From contig MU657349.1 in assembly GCA_026770575.1 (NCBI GenBank), positions 78,118-98,042 on the forward strand: DNA of 19,925 nt, written 5' to 3'. The DNA comes from Pelagophyceae sp. CCMP2097. Taxonomy: Eukaryota; Sar; Pelagophyceae. The notes beneath the pieces are model-generated. The model had not been told where the DNA came from. It worked only from the letters and a program-made list of their open reading frames with translations, and made no database searches. The translations under genes were made by a program, and so were the position numbers. Of this stretch, positions 18,726-19,925 are shown piece after piece (position 1 is the first letter of the stretch; each line of letters starts with the position of its first letter).

Positions 18726-19314
18726 CGACGTCCTCGATGACGAACACGCCGGGCCTCCGCGCGCCGCCGCCGCCGCCGCCGCCGTCGATTCGCTTCCACT
18801 TCGCGAGGAAGCCGCATTTCGGGTGGATGCAGACGACGTCAAGCTTGAAGAGGGTGCTGCACGGCCTCAGGCCAGATTTGGGGTGGACGCCACCCGAGAC
18901 CATGAACCGCACCGGCTGCGGCAGCACCTCGCACTGCTCCGACATCAACACCTCCGCGTTGGCCTTGCTGTCGACGCGCGAGACGTACGTGCCCTCGTGG
19001 ACATCCTCGCGCGCGACGAGCTCGGAGAACCAGCTCAGGGTGCGCAGCAACGCGAGAGGCCGCGGCACCCGCGGCAGGCCGGCCTCGTGCGCGCTGGACT
19101 TTGCATCGGCCTTGCGCTGCGCGTCCGTGCGCGTCTTGGCCGCCCTCTTCGTCGCCGCAGTCGCCGCGGACGGCGCGCCGACAGGCTGGCGCACGACGCT
19201 GCGTACGCCGCGTCCGCGGCGCGCGAGGAGAGCGGCCGCGAGCTCCGCCTCGTTGAACGACGCATCAGACTCAGACGACTCCTCGTCGAACCACGCGGAG
19301 GCAGTCGGCGCCAT
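16499..19314 (-). CDS. MULE transposase, three exons, 900 codons
   Basis: Exons 19314-17991, 17924-17620 and 17572-16499 join into 2703 nt, exactly 900 codons plus stop. The start chosen is ATG 19314 (MAPTASAWFDEESSESD); an in-frame ATG at 19425 lies inside the terminal repeat. The N-terminal third is low-complexity with glycine runs and two copies of GVFVIEDVDGG. The catalytic region has Asp near 430-436, LLDGDKGGHG (Asp 505), CREH (526-529) and SNTIESAW (Glu 600), matching the DDE and CxxH pattern of Mutator-like transposases. A SWIM zinc finger CSC-x9-CLH spans residues 701-715. An RGRPAYKRKRG basic, AT-hook-like stretch lies near 778-788, and the tail at about 834-882 is strongly acidic. 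It should cut and move this element. The gene lies wholly between the two arms. Confidence 0.87.
17573..17619 (-). other. Transposase intron 2 (47 nt)
   Basis: On the minus strand it runs from GTTCGTTGCG to TGCATAG. It links KKFGKGTK to ELYENFANATT and accounts exactly for the frame change between the two long minus-strand frames. Without splicing, the first frame ends in an unrelated tail at 17536. Confidence 0.8.
17925..17990 (-). other. Transposase intron 1 (66 nt)
   Basis: On the minus strand it runs from GTGCGATTTC to CTCCTTTACAG, with a pyrimidine-rich 3' end and lower GC than the flanking exons. Its length is a multiple of three and it has no stop, so retention would add 22 residues (a Leu-rich insert). 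It interrupts the conserved transposase core, which favours splicing. Confidence 0.65.
18635..18783 (-). repeat. Duplicated segment and GCC runs inside the transposase gene
   Basis: A segment containing GTCGACGTCCTCGATGACGA and CACGCCGGGCCTCCGCGCGCC occurs twice (about 18638-18680 and 18721-18763). The copies are separated by GCC triplet runs that encode polyglycine. It looks like slippage or unequal exchange within coding sequence and stays in frame. Confidence 0.8.
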
Positions 19315-19407
19315 GACCTCGGAGCACCACACACTCGGCTCGCTGAAGCCTGCTTTGCGGTACGTTACGGGAGACACGTGCCACCGTTTGGCCTTCGAAC
19401 GGGGACG

Positions 19408-19764
19408 GGCGCCACCGAATTGCATTGTAGGACCCACGGTGCCACTCGCCGGGGTTTTCCCCTTCGCGCGACACCGATTGGATTTGTCCCCGAGGGGCCC
19501 GTGACACCCGGCGCCGTTTTCCAGCAGAAAGTGACACCGATCTAGGTAAACCTAAGAATGTGACAGTGATCGGCATTTTTCGGCGCACGGTGACACCGAA
19601 CCGTATTGTCGCGAGGGCTTACAACACCGACTCGATTAAAACCCAAAAAAACAACACCGATTGGATTTTTTCCGACGTTAGGTACACCGTCTCGTTTAAT
19701 TTTAAGAAAGTGACACCGATTCAAATTTTCCCCTCTGAGGTGACACCGATTACCATTTAGCTCA
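19408..19764 (-). repeat. Right MULE terminal inverted repeat
   Basis: Reverse complement of 15812-16168, of equal length, with a few substitutions and compensating single-base differences in homopolymers. It carries the same set of roughly 30-bp-spaced motifs (seen as GTGACACCGAT on this strand). The transposase promoter must lie within or just inside it, since ATG 19314 is 94 bases from its inner edge. Confidence 0.9.
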
Positions 19765-19925
19765 TTCCTATATTATGATAATTCAGACCACCGGAGGGGG
19801 TCTATGGATTTGAAAAAATCTTGGCCCCTAATCGGGGGTCGTTATTGAAGATCCTCCGTGGGCAATTTTGTCTGTTCGTCTGTCTGTCTGTCCGGACCCC
19901 GGGATAGGCAATTTCCCCCCTTAAA
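19765..19925. other. Right flank, unassigned
   Basis: No gene is visible. It holds GACCACCGGAGGGGGTC, CCCCTAATCGGGGGTC (short inverted pieces) and a CTGT/TCTG simple run (about 19869-19891). It does not obviously continue the ATPase relic. Confidence 0.4.

Larger units (their letters stand above)
15812..19764 (-). mobile_element. Complete Mutator-like (MULE) DNA transposon
   Basis: The element is 3953 bp, bounded by two 357-bp inverted repeats starting TGAGCTAAATGGTAATCGG, with one intron-containing transposase gene on the minus strand. It is GC-rich between the arms, in contrast to the AT-rich DNA on its left. No clear 8-11 bp target duplication is visible (left flank CTTTTATAAT, right flank TTCCTATATT). 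A later rearrangement or divergence is possible. The intact gene and nearly identical arms indicate recent activity relative to the decayed surroundings. Confidence 0.88.

Noticed and set aside
18574..19545. 323- and 283-codon plus-strand ORFs opposite the transposase
   Set aside because: They are complementary to a coding region with clear motifs; polyalanine and polyproline runs reflect GCC repeats.

Overview
The window looks like nuclear DNA from a unicellular eukaryote, most likely a GC-rich alga of the stramenopile kind. The reasons are short GT-AG introns in one gene, GC-rich coding blocks, many nested transposons of eukaryotic types, and a decayed AT-rich block that resembles an integrated virophage or polinton-like virus. 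No ordinary cellular housekeeping gene can be recognised. The organism cannot be named from sequence alone, and all alignments here were made by eye.

Layout. 1-2006: GC-rich DNA with a strong hairpin (407-479) and a frameshifted tyrosine recombinase gene (658-2006, +) that still has its catalytic residues. 2007-4890: mostly non-coding, holding two short inverted-repeat elements with the same TAGGAAG ends (2382-2544, 4573-4759), a 17-bp minisatellite in perfect phase (2594-2763), a repeat family present in opposite orientations (2134-2192, 3894-3954), and one doubtful ORF (3312-3683, -). 4894-5578: a broken GC-rich gene of unknown function. 5892-6330: a 439-bp inverted-repeat element abutting the end of a reverse transcriptase/RNase H relic of DIRS type (6331-8255, -).

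8256-15811: AT-rich. It opens with short tandem repeats (8290-8608) and an array of roughly 217-bp units, each built as an inverted repeat (8613-9630). A GC-rich 332-bp inverted-repeat element follows (9680-10011). After it comes a run of collinear plus-strand virus-like gene relics: a polymerase/primase-SF3 helicase (10250-12595), three or four unidentified relics (12886-15428), and a packaging-type ATPase (15452-15811) with Walker A and Walker B motifs. Stops and frameshifts occur about every 50-150 codons, so this is an old, dead insertion.

15812-19764: a Mutator-like (MULE) DNA transposon that interrupts the ATPase relic just after its Walker B motif. It has two 357-bp terminal inverted repeats. 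Each carries about twelve copies of a TCGGTGTCAC-like motif at a nearly constant 30-bp step. Its single minus-strand gene becomes an exact 900-codon frame once two introns (66 and 47 nt) are removed. It is the only large gene in the window that looks intact, so it is probably the youngest large insertion. 19765-19925 is unassigned flank.

The genes do not form a pathway. The window is a nest of mobile elements of different ages: the old viral insertion and retroelement relics are hosts for small inverted-repeat elements and for the younger MULE.
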